Assembly: GCA_029216955.1 (NCBI GenBank)
Contig: JANAVB010042220.1
Span: forward strand, 15,255,299 to 15,319,298
Source of the DNA: Iris pallida
Lineage: Eukaryota > Streptophyta > Magnoliopsida > Asparagales > Iridaceae
Direction of reading: 5' to 3'
DNA length: 64,000 nucleotides
In this document: in pieces, positions 46,523-58,254 of the stretch
Layout: every line of letters begins with the position of its first letter
How positions within the stretch are numbered: the stretch's first letter is position 1
Notes under the pieces: model-generated
What the model was told of the DNA's origin: nothing
Seen by the model: the letters and a program-made list of their open reading frames with translations, nothing else
The model's database searches: none
Made by a program: the position numbers and the translations under genes

Positions 46523-49500
46523 TGTAACCCCACTACCCAGAAATCAATAAAATATTTTATGGTTTTAAAAGAAATATTTTATAATTAGTAGTATATTAAT
46601 GATTTTAATATAGCATGCTACAATGTTAGCATATAATAAAGGCTTGATGTTACTTACTCAATTTACTGTTTTCAATAGTCTTTTAAGTGATCACATGACT
46701 TTTAGTTATTTTCTTGGCCCAACTAACAACCTTGGGCTAATGGCCCATTTCTCAACCCTTTGGGTCAGGCTATCCCTTTAAACTCACTCTCCTATGCTCA
46801 AACATTTGAGTAGCCTAGTTATGTTCTCAAGACTGTTGATTTCTAACCGACTTCCTACAGAGCCATGGAAGGAGAAACCAACTTTTAAATTTCATTTTCC
46901 CCCCAAAAATCCTTTCTTCTTCTTCAAGTTTCTAACCAAGCCCTCCCCCACTCCTTATTTAAACCTCCCTCACTCCCTCACTCTCTCACCTCTCATTTTT
47001 TTTTCCTCTGTAAGAGTTTCGGCCATGAGTAGAGCTCTGTTCCCTAAACCTGATCTCTCAAGCTCGGCCATGGCGATGATGGAGTGGCATAGCAGCAAGT
47101 GACGTCGACGACGGCGAAGTACCGGTACGGCAACAGCGAGATCGACAAAGCTTTCCAAGGATCAACGACGACCAACCTCGGCGGTCGATCGACTGTTCGT
47201 CCTCCGTGAGCCTGTGCGATCTGGGTCGACAACTCCCCAGTAGCAGTGTTTGAGCTTGGTGACAATCCAATAGAAGGTGAGTCTTCTCTGTTTCCTTCTT
47301 CTTCACTGTGGATCGATTCATTTCTTACAAATTAATTGATCGGCTCAGGAGTATCGATCGATTTGTCCCGATGCGGTGATCGACGGCTCGAATTGTACAT
47401 TCCTTCCTCTGAGATTTGATCGGAGTTTAAGTTCAATTTCTTGATCCAATATTGGTTAGTTTTTGCGTTTAATCTCATCCTCTGTTTCTCTGCTTTCTTG
47501 ATCATTTGATAAGGATATTGATAGTTATTTTCACTCTTGATCATGCATTCATAATGTTCGATAGAATGCTCCTGCCAGGCTCCTATCGGATAGGATACGA
47601 GAACAGGGTTGTCTAGCATGGATGCGAGCACTAGATTGGTTCAGGATTTGATCTGTACAGGTATTCTTCTATCTTCGTTGGCTCAGTTTTGTTGAAGTGT
47701 TGGTGTCAGAGTTAGTTGTTGTGCGGAGGCGGGATATGTCCAGGTTTCAGTTGTTGGGACACAGACCTTGTGTCTGTATCTGACACCAGCTGGATTATGG
47801 ACACAGTGCTGTATTGTAGCTGGGTGATTGGTGAGGTAAATTTATATTGGTGGTTCGATATTAAGTAGTAGCAGTTTTCGTCAATTCATGTTTGAGTTCA
47901 AATAAATTTGACCGTTGGGAGGGTGGTGAATGTTCAGTTAGATGAGATTTTGAGCTATGTTTGATTAATGTTAACTTCTAGTTTTGGCAAATGGACTTGG
48001 CTTTAGAAAATTTTCTATGTATAATTGGGACTGTTATATGGGCAGGATGTTGGTTTGAATGTTCCTGTCAACTTTTGATTTGAAAACAAACCAATTTTTG
48101 TGTTGCAGCATTGTTTAGGTTGGAGCTTCTATGTCCATATCTCTAGCCAAGCATGCACATAATTGTAGCTCTGGACCGAACCATCCTTTAACTAGGAAAG
48201 AAGTTGAAGCTAGGGGTAAGTTGAGTAATAGCTTGGATGGGTTCCCGTTGAGTTGAGCTTGTCAGGATTTGTTGTATGTATATTGTGGGGACTTAGGTTA
48301 AAATTGTATATACTGATGGTGCATCTATAAATTCATAGGTTTTTCCTATGTGCAAACAGTATATCTAGTTTATATTGTGCATCATTTGGTGTGATGGGCT
48401 AAGCTTGAGTTGCAGGTATGGCCAAATTATTGCTTGGCATACTGACTTGCTAAGACTGGGAATAAATAGGGCTTGTGGTTAATTCTTTTACAAAGAGTTA
48501 TTTTTACAAGCAGTAGTAGTTGCTTGGGCCCAGTAGGCTTGGGCCAATCAGTGGGTTGACTATGTTGTGGATTTAAATTCTTTTATACAACAGTATTGGT
48601 ATGGACTGTCAGTTGGGTTTAGGCCTGGCCATTTGATTTTAGTAGTTGGATGTTTTAATAATTGTTGGCACATGGCATCGGTTTGCATAGATGGATCAAC
48701 TGGACTTGATTTTGAAAAATGATTTAAAAATGTTTATGTAGTTATAATTAATATTTTGCTAACAAAAATGTTTCTAAAACTTTTAAAGTATTTCCACTTG
48801 TATTTTTTAGACTAAAAACTATAAAACATTTATTTTCTAAATAATGTTGACTAGTAAATAATGTTAGTTATTATATGGTTATTAGTATTATCAGCTAGTT
48901 AGTAAATCTTGAGCTAAGTAGTATTATTTTAAACTTAACAAATTGTACAAACTAACAGGTGAACATCCATGCAGTACTACTCCCGTGCTTCCAAAGCGAG
49001 GCAAATACACCGAGTCGAGCTTTTACTTTGTTATTCTGTCTTATATTCATGTGCCATGTTCTCATATTGGACACGTGATACGCACGATTGCATCATCCCT
49101 TGTTCGTCATTGTATTGTGAGTCATTGTTATTGCAAAATTGTAGGAAATATTGACTAGTGTGTGTCCACACCCAACCTAGGTATTGTGAATAGCCTAATC
49201 GTACACCTCACGTACGATTATGCCTAACCTTGTAGAATTGTGAATTATGGATTGATTGTGAATTGTGGTCCTCAGCCGGTCACACATTAGGTTAATATTT
49301 CAAAGGTCACACTTGCATTGATTGTCGTGTTCATTGTCTTGTTCATTGATTGTCGTGTTCATTTTCCTGTGCATATTGTTGTCATGTCCATTGTTTTCAT
49401 TTTTGTACTTCAGTTTCGCATTCAACTTCTGGTACCATAGTTTTATTTTCAGTTCTCACACTCTGGTTTCACATTGTATTCTGTATTTCAGATTACATTG

Positions 49501-49874
49501 TATATTGTTTTTTGTCGGGATTGTGCTTTGTTTTTTTTCCTGACAGGATATGTTGTAGGTGAGCTTGAGGCCTTGAGCATTGGGACATCATGGATATTGC
49601 AGGATTTGCTTCATTTGTTTTTTGGATGTTTTACATTGTATTTTGATTTCATCATTGTATTTTATTTTACCGGATCTGTCTCCGGATAACATTAGAAAAG
49701 ACTTAGATGATTATTGGTGATCTTCCTGGGAACGATATATAGAAGTTATGGATGTTTATATTTCATTGTGACTTGGAGTTGTCCTTAGTATTGTACAGCT
49801 TACTTTGTCGTGTCAATCGACGAAGGCTGGGCGTGTCCGACTCATGTCCGATTACTCGGGAGCGGGTCGTGACA
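46523..49874 (+). repeat. Element 3, 3' LTR
   Basis: Full-length partner of 42142-45487, ending GGGAGCGGGTCGTGACA. Confidence 0.92.
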
Positions 49875-49879
49875 ATAAT
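49875..49879. repeat. TSD of element 3 (right), ATAAT
   Basis: Second copy of 42137-42141. Confidence 0.9.
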
Positions 49880-50255
49880 ATACATAAAATTGTGTAGGTT
49901 CATAAAGTGTGTTTATTAAGCTTCGATGAGGATTAAGTTAACTAAACGACTTGGGAATTGTTGATTAGGTTTTAATTCTATCAACTATATGACAATCATT
50001 TATTAGGTTAGTTAACTAAAATTGGTTACACTTGCTAGGAATTTAGGTTTGAATTATATTGGTTATTCAACTCAATTTATAATCAAACATACAAGAAAAA
50101 AAATATTGCTAGGATCAGGTGGTTTACACCAATTACTTATTCACATTGTCTGGAGGATTGAGGAATTTCTACTTCCAAAATTTACTCAGAAGCAACAATT
50201 AAAATTGTTATATGGTTGCTATCGGATTTATACAGTTTTTGAATATTGTAATAAA
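49880..50255. other. AT-rich spacer
   Basis: No gene recognised. Its end (TTTTTGAATATTGTAATA) resembles the end of the tandem repeat unit that follows, so part of it may be a further diverged unit. Confidence 0.4.
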
Positions 50256-50754
50256 CAACTTTAATTCTTTTAATACATCGTTGTGATTTACTAATGGCTA
50301 AGAGGTAAATTTGCTCATTACCTTTCTAACATCTTCTTAACTTGCAAAATTATATATGAACTATGTTGAATTGATTGGAAGATGAGTTTGTTGACTTTCG
50401 AATTGCGAATCATGTATGGCAATAGAGAGAGAAAGTATATAGAGATTTGAGTATTAGTCAATAATACTATGCTTATGAATATTATATTTCTAAAATTTTA
50501 TTTATGGTACCAATCACATGAGTTATATATACTCGAAAATGAATTCTATATACCAAAGAATATTATATTATGTACAAACTGCGATAATAAAAAATATTAA
50601 AGAATTGATACCTTGGAATAAAATTCCTAAAAAATGAAGTTCCTAAAAATATTGTAATTTGCATCCCAAACATCCCCTAAAGTTTCTCATAGAATATTGA
50701 ATACAAAAGCCCGTAATCATATGGTTTATACAATTTCTTTGAATGTTGTAATAC
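50256..50754. repeat. ~500-bp tandem repeat, unit 1
   Basis: Starts CAACTTTAATTC...TAATACATCG and ends GAATGTTGTAATAC at the element 4 insertion. Landmarks such as TTTATGGTACCAATCACA and AATATTATATTATGTAC recur in units 2 and 3 in the same order. Confidence 0.8.
50750..50754. repeat. TSD of element 4 (left), AATAC
   Basis: Identical to 60676-60680. Confidence 0.85.
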
Positions 50755-53404
50755 TGTCACGCTCTAGAACCAAAAAACTGGAGAGCGGAGGACAGACACA
50801 GCCAGCTACGTATATTAAAGTGAATTCCACCTCGCAATACGGTCACGGCTGTCTAGATGCATGAGAGTTTAACTACAAGCCATTAGTCTCTTAAGGTCAA
50901 GAACAAGCCTAGTATCTCAATCTCAAGCAAGCAAGTAAATGTAACAAGATGGTAGATCATCAAACATACAAAGTAAGGCGTCCCATGCATTACATATTCA
51001 GATGATCATGAAGCTAGTCATACAAAATACGAAGAGTAACAAGAGTTTAAGTTATACATGATAAACCCCAAGATTTGTCAATCATGTCACAGCCCGTAGG
51101 CAGACATGAATGTAAATTTAACACGAGCTAACACTTGCTCGACGGCTAAACGCCTCAAAAGAATAATTTACCATGGTGGGGAAGAGCAAAATAAAACCCA
51201 CTCATTGTCAGGATTACGTCTAGTGTTCACCATATGACTGGAAGGCTGGAAGATCCTCGGGTGCTACTCCAAAATCTGGCCATACAAAACCAGCTGGGTC
51301 AGAACCCGGAAGAGCAAATGCCACAAGGGAGGCTTCACTTAAGAACTAAAACCAGCATATTAGCATATGAGATATAAATGATAACATAAGACAAGAGTTA
51401 GAGAAAATAAGGTGATAAATGGTAAGGTAACTAAGGGACTATTCCGGTAACCAAGTTACAACTCGTAAACCAAACAAGGACAGGGGTTGTAACCCTTCAC
51501 CTGAACAGAGCTTAGGCTCCAACCACTTATCAACAAGAGTAAAGCATAAGTAGTAATGCATTGAAGTAATCATAGACTGGCACTGCCTAGACAAGACTGG
51601 ACTAGACTTCATCCATCAATCATGGGTAAGCAATGAGTACGGCTTGATACTTTAACTAACTAGGGTTATCACAAGCCTAGTTACTAACAAGATGTATTGA
51701 GATGTTCCAATAGCCACAAGTCCTGCAGACTTAATCCAGGTTATCCAGTCGCAAGTTGAGAGAGTTGGATTAGGTGACTTGGGGGTGCAACACATGACAG
51801 CGTGCTAAAAATTTGCCCTACTCGACGGCAGGCTACAAGTCCAATTAGAGCGCCCAGATAACGGGACTGTCTGTAGCTGGGAAATTGCTTCATGAACTAC
51901 TTGATCAATCTAGTCATTATCCTAGTCAGATTCAGTATAAATCCCTGACCATAAGAAATCAGGTATTAATGTCCTAGACATGATGCAAGACGAGACATGT
52001 AGCTTATACAAGCACAAACACCCACGGTGTCAAGACAAGAGTTACTTAGTAAGTCAAGATAGCCATCGCATCAGCATATTCAGATTATAATGTTAGGTTA
52101 CTTATCAAGATTACTTGTCAAAAGTGCGCCACAACGGACCACTATCAAGAATTATCATGTCAAGTTGCTTGTCAAGAGTGCACCATGACAGGTCACAATC
52201 AAGAGTTATCATGTAAAGTCACATTGTCATGTCGTGTTCATGAAAGTGCACCACGGCGGGCCACTAACAAGGAGTTGTTAGAGAGTGTACGTGCCATACC
52301 AAGATCGTGTTTAAAGCAGAGAGTACATGTACAACATGAAAAATAACATTATAGGACCAGTTAAGCAAAAGTACAAGCAAGGTCACAACTCACACTAAGG
52401 ACCATGGGGACAAATATGGATAATTGCAAGAGAAGGCAAAAATGGTCAATTGGGTGACATGAAGAGCATTCGCCCACATGGGTGAGGCAGGGTGCTTGGT
52501 GTATGCGACCACATGGGTGAGGCAGGGTGCATGGTCTATACGCCCACATGGGTGAGGCCGACTGTACTTGGAAGATAAGATTGGAGGCCATCTTTCATAA
52601 CAAGTGGGCACATAAGGAAAACTATGTGCCCAAGCAGAGAACATGGGTGCACTTGGCCGCATATAGAGGCCATGCACCTAGGTAGGGGAGTCCTTGGGCG
52701 CATATATAGGGCTATGCGCCCAAGCAGGAAGCATTGGACCTTGGGCGCATACAAATGGCTATGTGCCCAAAGGAAGGCAGTTGTGGGCGCAGGAAAATGC
52801 TATACACCCAGCACTGTTCTTCTTTCCAAATCCGAGAACTTGTGTTCATGGAACCCATGAACTTCCCAAGTTCACAAATCACTCAAAACAAATCGAAATC
52901 CGGGTTTTTAAAGGTCTATTTTTAGTAAAATCAAATTCTCTACAACATGGAACAATCAAAACTTGAAAATAATGAAGTTTGATAGATCAAAACCAAAGAA
53001 AACTAAGAATTGAGAAAAACTTAAATCTACAAGATTTAATCAAAAAAACCAAAAGTTCTAAGTACTAAAGAGTCATAAAACTAAGTAATGAAGACGTTGG
53101 AATCATAAAACATGAGATCTCTCATAAAGCAAGATTACACTTGCCTAAGGTGGGTGGAGAGAATTAATGAAGAAGAAAGAAGAAGTTAATGAAAGTAAAG
53201 GAAATAATGAAGAGAGAGAGAGAGCGGAGTTGATATTTATATCAATCCTGTCCATCTCTAACAAAAACCAAAATAAACCAAGCCAAGCTAAACTAAGTTA
53301 AACCAAGACCAAACTAAGCCAATTCATGCTAGACAAGTCAAAATACGGGTTGAATATCCGTACACGTATACTGGAAATACATATAATGGAAAACGGGAGT
53401 GACA
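50755..53404 (-). repeat. Element 4, 3' LTR (left)
   Basis: On plus it runs TGTCACGCTCTAG...CGGGAGTGACA. It has about 190 bp of short repeated modules (TTGTCAAGAGTGCACCA type, about 52110-52310) that the right LTR lacks, three minisatellite units and a run of GGGCGCAT hairpins. Confidence 0.9.
52471..52560. repeat. 35-bp minisatellite, three units
   Basis: Unit CGCCCACATGGGTGAGGCAG plus GGTGCATGGTCTATG. The right LTR has two units (59779-59837). Confidence 0.85.
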
Positions 53405-53570
53405 ACTCTATCCACCTTAAAAGAATTTCGTTCTCGAAATTTAATCAAGAGGCTAGAGACGTCGGGGTAAGCTACACTAATCACAGACAATCTACGACTA
53501 GCAGTAAATCAAGCAATCATTCATGCAAGCAAGGATTTAAAAGCATAAAGTATAAGGAAGACATTATACC

Positions 53571-56374
53571 TTATGAGTCAAATAGGTGTGGATATCGCGA
53601 TCGGATATCATCCTCACGTTCCCACGTTGACTCACCCAAAGAGTGATGACCCCAAGAAACATGGACTAAACTAATAGTCTTGTTCTTGAGTATCTTCTCT
53701 CTGGTCCAATATGGATACGGGTCTTTCCTTATACGAAAGGTTGGTACCAACAACCAATTCCGAATGATCAAGGACATGACTCGGATTCGGGATATACCAT
53801 CACAATTGGGATACATGGAAGACATCATGTACCTCACGTAATGACGGAGGAAGAACGAGACGATAGGACACATCACCTACTTGCTCTAGAATGTCGAACG
53901 GCCCTATATACCTAGGACTAAGCTTTCTCCGTATGCCAAAATGAATGACGCCACGGGTAGGCGAGATCCTAATGAATACGTAGTCACCGATAGAAAATTT
54001 GAGGGAACGCCGATGAGAATCGGCCCAATGACGCTGGCGATCTTGCGCAACTCGAAGATGATCTCTGACCTGCCTGACCACTTCAATAGTCTGCGTGACC
54101 ATCTGTTGACCAAGCATCTGCCTCTCGCCAACATCATCCCATGCTAACGGGGATCTGCACTTTCTGTCGTACAAGGCCTCAAAGGGTGTCATCTGGATAC
54201 TGGCCTGGAAATAATTATTATAGGAGAACTCCAAAAGATGCAGGTGATCTTCCTACGAACCACCGAAGTCGAGTGTACATGATCGTAACATATCTTCGAG
54301 AGTCTGGATTATGCGTTCTGACCGACCATCTGTCTGCAGATGATAAGCTGAACTAAACTTGAGACGAGTCCCCAAGCTCTTTTGAAGACTCCGCCAAAAG
54401 TGCGATATAAATCTCGAATCTCTGTCGAATACAATACTGACTGGTACTTCATGCAACCTGACTATCTGTCTGAGGTACATCTCTGCAAGCTGATCCGTCG
54501 ACTGACCAATTTTGAAAGGAAGAAAATGAGCTACCTTGGTGAGTCTGTCAACTATAACCCAGATAGCATCTCTCCCATCTGGGGATTTAGGTAACCCAGT
54601 TACAAAATTCATGGTGATATGCTTCCACTTCCACTCTGGGATCGGTAAAGGCTAAAGTAGTCCAGCTGGTCTCTGATGTTCAATCTTAACTTGTTGACAC
54701 ACTAAACAACGAGAGACGAACCGGGCTATCTCCCTCTTCATACTATTCCACCAAAAATGCTGATGGATATCACGATACATCTTCGTACCGTCGGGATGAA
54801 TCGATACTGTGAACTGTGAGCTTCTGCCATGATCTCTTGTCTGATGCCACCACTAGGTACACAAAGACGCCTTCCATGTCGAAGTGTACCATCCTCATGA
54901 ATACATAACTCTGCTCTCCGTTCTGCTACATATTCTGCCCTATACCGCTGAAGCTTAGAATCTGTTGACTGAGCTAACTTAATCCTCTCAACTATACTAG
55001 ACTGAACTAGCATACTGGCCATCAATGCCACATTGGTAGGAAGAACAACTTCAATACCCATCTTCTGAAGATCTGCTAACAACTCTGGCTGTGCTGTTAG
55101 AAAATAAACTTCGTCTCTTCTGCTCAATGCATCTGCAACAACGTTGGCCTTTCCAGGATGATACTGCAAGTTGATGTCGTAATCCACAAGTAGCTCTAGC
55201 CATCTTCTCTGACGCACGTTAAGGTCCTTCTAGGTAAACAAATACTTAAGACTCTTGTGGTCGGTGAAAATATTTACCCGATCTCCATACAAATAATGAC
55301 TCCATAACTTGAGTACGAAAACTACCGCTGCTAACTCTAAGTCATGGGTTGGGTAATTCCTCTCATGATCACGAAGCTGACGTGACGCATAAGCTACTAC
55401 CTTACCATGTTACATCAAGACACATCCTAATCCTCTGCCAGAAGCGTCACAATAAACTGAAAATCCTCCAGTCCCATCTGGAAGCGTGAGAATGGGGGTC
55501 GTCATCAATCCTTGCTTCATCTTCTCAAATGAACTCTGACACTCTGCTGTCCAAGCTAACTGCACATCCTTGCAGGTCAACTGCGTCAATGGTGCTAAAA
55601 TTCGAACAAAGTCTGATACAAACCACCGGTAATAGCCGACCAATCCTAGGAAACTCCGAACTTCTGCGACGGTTCTGGGTACTGGCCATGTCTCTATAGC
55701 CACTATCTTCTCGGGGTCCACTTCCACTCCACCTCTGGTGATGATAACATAAGTACGAAATGCGACCCAGCCAAAATTCGCACTTACTGAACTTCGCGTA
55801 CAACTGGTGCTCTCTGAATCTGAAGAACTATACAGAGATGTTGCTCATGCTCTGCCTCATTCTTGCTATAGACTAAGATGTCTTCTATAAATACTATCAC
55901 GAACTAGTCCAAATAGGGCATGAAGATACGATACATGAGGTCTATGAATATGGTTGGCGCATTGGTCGCTCCAAATGGCATAACAAGGAACTCCCAATGT
56001 CCATATCTGGATCTGAATGCTATCTTTGGGATGTCTTGCTCTTTGACTTTGATCTGATGGTATCCTGACCGCAAGTCAATCTTCGAGAATACTGCCGCTC
56101 TTTTGATTTGATCGAATAAATCATCTATCCTTGGTAGGGGATATCTGTTCTTAATTGTTACAGAGTTCAAGGTACGATAATCAATACGTAATCTTGATGT
56201 ACCATCCTTCTTTTTCATAAGAAGTATCGGGGCTCCCCAAGGTGATCCACTAGCACGAATGAATCCCTTGGTTCTGAGTTCTTCAATCATCTTGTACAAG
56301 ATTTCTAACTCTAAAGGTGCCATATTGTAGACACCCCCTGACACTAATGTCGTCCCTGGAAGCAAATCAATGGT

Positions 56375-56424
<50 letters not shown>

Positions 56425-58159
56425 GGGGCATGCTTGGAAGCTCTTCGGGAAATACATCAGGAAACTCTTCAACAACTCTGGAAAATTGAACTGCCTCTGC
56501 TACTGTCATCCGCAATACTGGTGGAGAAGGTTCTACTTTGTCTCAGAAAAATGAAAACTCTGGTTCGCCTGGAATACCAAAAATAATCTTGCCAATATGG
56601 CAGTCTATTCTTGCATATTTCTCCTTCAACCAATCTATTCCTAGGACCACATCATAGTCGGCCATCGAAAATTCTATCAATCTAGCGGAAAACTCTCTAC
56701 CGCTAACTATGATTCGATATGAGGAATAGACTCTATCTACTCCCACAAGACCGTTACCAGTAAGTATATTGAGCCTTACTGATAATGACTCGGGCTCCAG
56801 TCCTATCCATGTCGTGAATTGTGTAGACATAAAGGAATGTGATGCACTCGAATCAAATAAGACTTATGCTAGAAAAGTGTTGACGAGAATGGTACATGTC
56901 ACCACCTCACCTGATGCCAATTCTTCTGCCATGGTCAAGGCCATAGCATGTCCTTGTCCTCTTAGTGTCGGTCCCCTCTGCTGGAAACCTCTCTACCGGT
57001 TCTGAATCTGAGCTTGGGCATACTGTTGAGCCTGAGGCGGCAATGGCCTCAGAGGCTAGTACTGCTGTTGCACTGGTGATGGACCCCTAACCAATGGACT
57101 GGTTAGGTTTGATGACAATGAACTGGCTCTATTCGGACAGGACCCTATCTTATGGTCCGGTGGCCTACAAGCCAAACACAATCCTTGTGCTTTGTGAAAC
57201 TCTGATACTACATGTCCTGGCTTCCCACAATAGGAACAGCCCATTACGGAAGTCTGCTTCTGCTACTGAGGATACGTCGGTGTCGAGTGCTGAACCGACG
57301 AGACCATGGTCGCCCTCCTAGGAGCTCCAATAATCAAAGCCCTAGCAGCTGGGACTGGTGCTGATGACTGGGACATCTGCCCATGAGACCTCTTCCGTCC
57401 TCCGCTTCTATCTACAATCCTCTGAGAAGTATATTCATGCCTCTTCGATTATCGCAAGACGGCATCAAACGTCTGGTGCTCAAACGGCTCCACTGATATA
57501 TTGATCTCTAGGTGGAGTCCCTGCTGGAATCGCTAGGCTAGATCCAATTCGGTTGCCACCAAGGTAGGAGCAAATCGACTAAGTCTAGAAAATTGGACCG
57601 CATATCCATCGACCGTCCTTTTCATCTGCTTGAGATTAGTGAATCTTGTCTGCAGATCATACCAAGCTACTGCGTCGAAGTACTTCGTCTAAAACTTGTT
57701 GCTGAATACCACCCACAAAATAGGCATTGCTAATCCAACTGCTAGCATCGTCCACCAGCTGTGGACTAAGTCCAATAACTGTAAGCGCACAACGGTCACC
57801 TTCTCTTCCTCATGAATCCTAGCTGCCTCTAGGATAACTTCTATGTCCTGAAGCCACGCATCAACAGTGATAGCATCTTCATTGCCATCAAAGAAATGAG
57901 GGTTCAGACGCTTGAAGTTGTTGGCCGCGTTGTTCCCTTGGTAACCAACTCTACCCATGGCGTCTTGTACTGTCTGGTGCAGGGCATCGCCCCGACGATC
58001 TTGTGACGCAAGTAATTCCCTAATGAGTCCTACCAGGGTTCTATTGTCAGGCTCTGCATGCTGGACTGGCTGAACTGGGGGCTCTGGATCCCCGGAATTC
58101 ATGACTCGGGAGGCTGCTCCAGAGTGTTGGGCTTGGTCTCCAGGTTGCTGCTGGTTCAC
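53571..58159 (-). pseudogene. Element 4 gag-pol, broken by frameshifts and stops
   Basis: Gag starts at 58159 and reaches two knuckle motifs at about 57241-57140; the first has lost its last Cys, the second CLACRPPDHKIGSC is complete. The protease-like region is 56830-56543, though its usual catalytic triplet is not clear. RT begins after an (ER)n run at about 56423-56378, with [14 protein letters not shown] and [10 protein letters not shown]. Its metal-binding motif reads FIED instead of FIDD (about 55880). RNase H shows CDASGRGLG, DLELAA and TDHKSLKY. Integrase shows FVTGLP, FDRDSRF and SERIIQ. The chromodomain ends at 53571 with SLGESTWERE. The frame changes between 55904 and 55727, between 54738 and 54612, and near 53850. 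Stops include TAG at 55904-55906, 55230-55232 and 54652-54654 and TAA at 55410-55412. Confidence 0.9.
56378..56423 (-). repeat. (GA)23 microsatellite inside element 4 pol
   Basis: 46 bp of perfect CT/GA dinucleotide inside the reading frame. It encodes alternating Glu-Arg just before the EFTIDL segment that precedes RT. Confidence 0.95.
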
Positions 58160-58229
58160 CGGAGGTGCTCTACCTTACTTAGTTTTGAGACATCTATTCA
58201 GTGAAACCCTCACACATTGATTTATAAGA

Positions 58230-58245
58230 CCTGTGTGGGCTACCA
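58230..58245 (-). other. Element 4 putative primer-binding site
   Basis: Minus-strand TGGTAGCCCACACAGG, 9 nt inside the 5' LTR. It differs from the block of elements 1-3 at three positions. Confidence 0.5.
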
Positions 58246-58254
58246 CTTGAACCG

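Larger units (their letters stand above)
42142..49874 (+). mobile_element. Element 3: deletion-derivative LTR retrotransposon
   Basis: LTRs of 3346 and 3352 bp with TG...CA ends and TSD ATAAT enclose only 1035 bp. The inside holds a primer-site block, a Gag zinc-knuckle remnant, a duplicated non-coding block and a polypurine tract; pol is absent. The LTRs differ at roughly 5% of positions in the part compared by eye, so it is older than element 2. It kept the cis signals and could have been mobilised by an element-2-like helper (inference). Confidence 0.92.

Noticed and set aside
52361..52754. Overlapping ORFs in the element 4 LTR with Cys/His/Pro-rich repeats
   Set aside because: Translations of the 35-bp minisatellite and the hairpin array in several frames.
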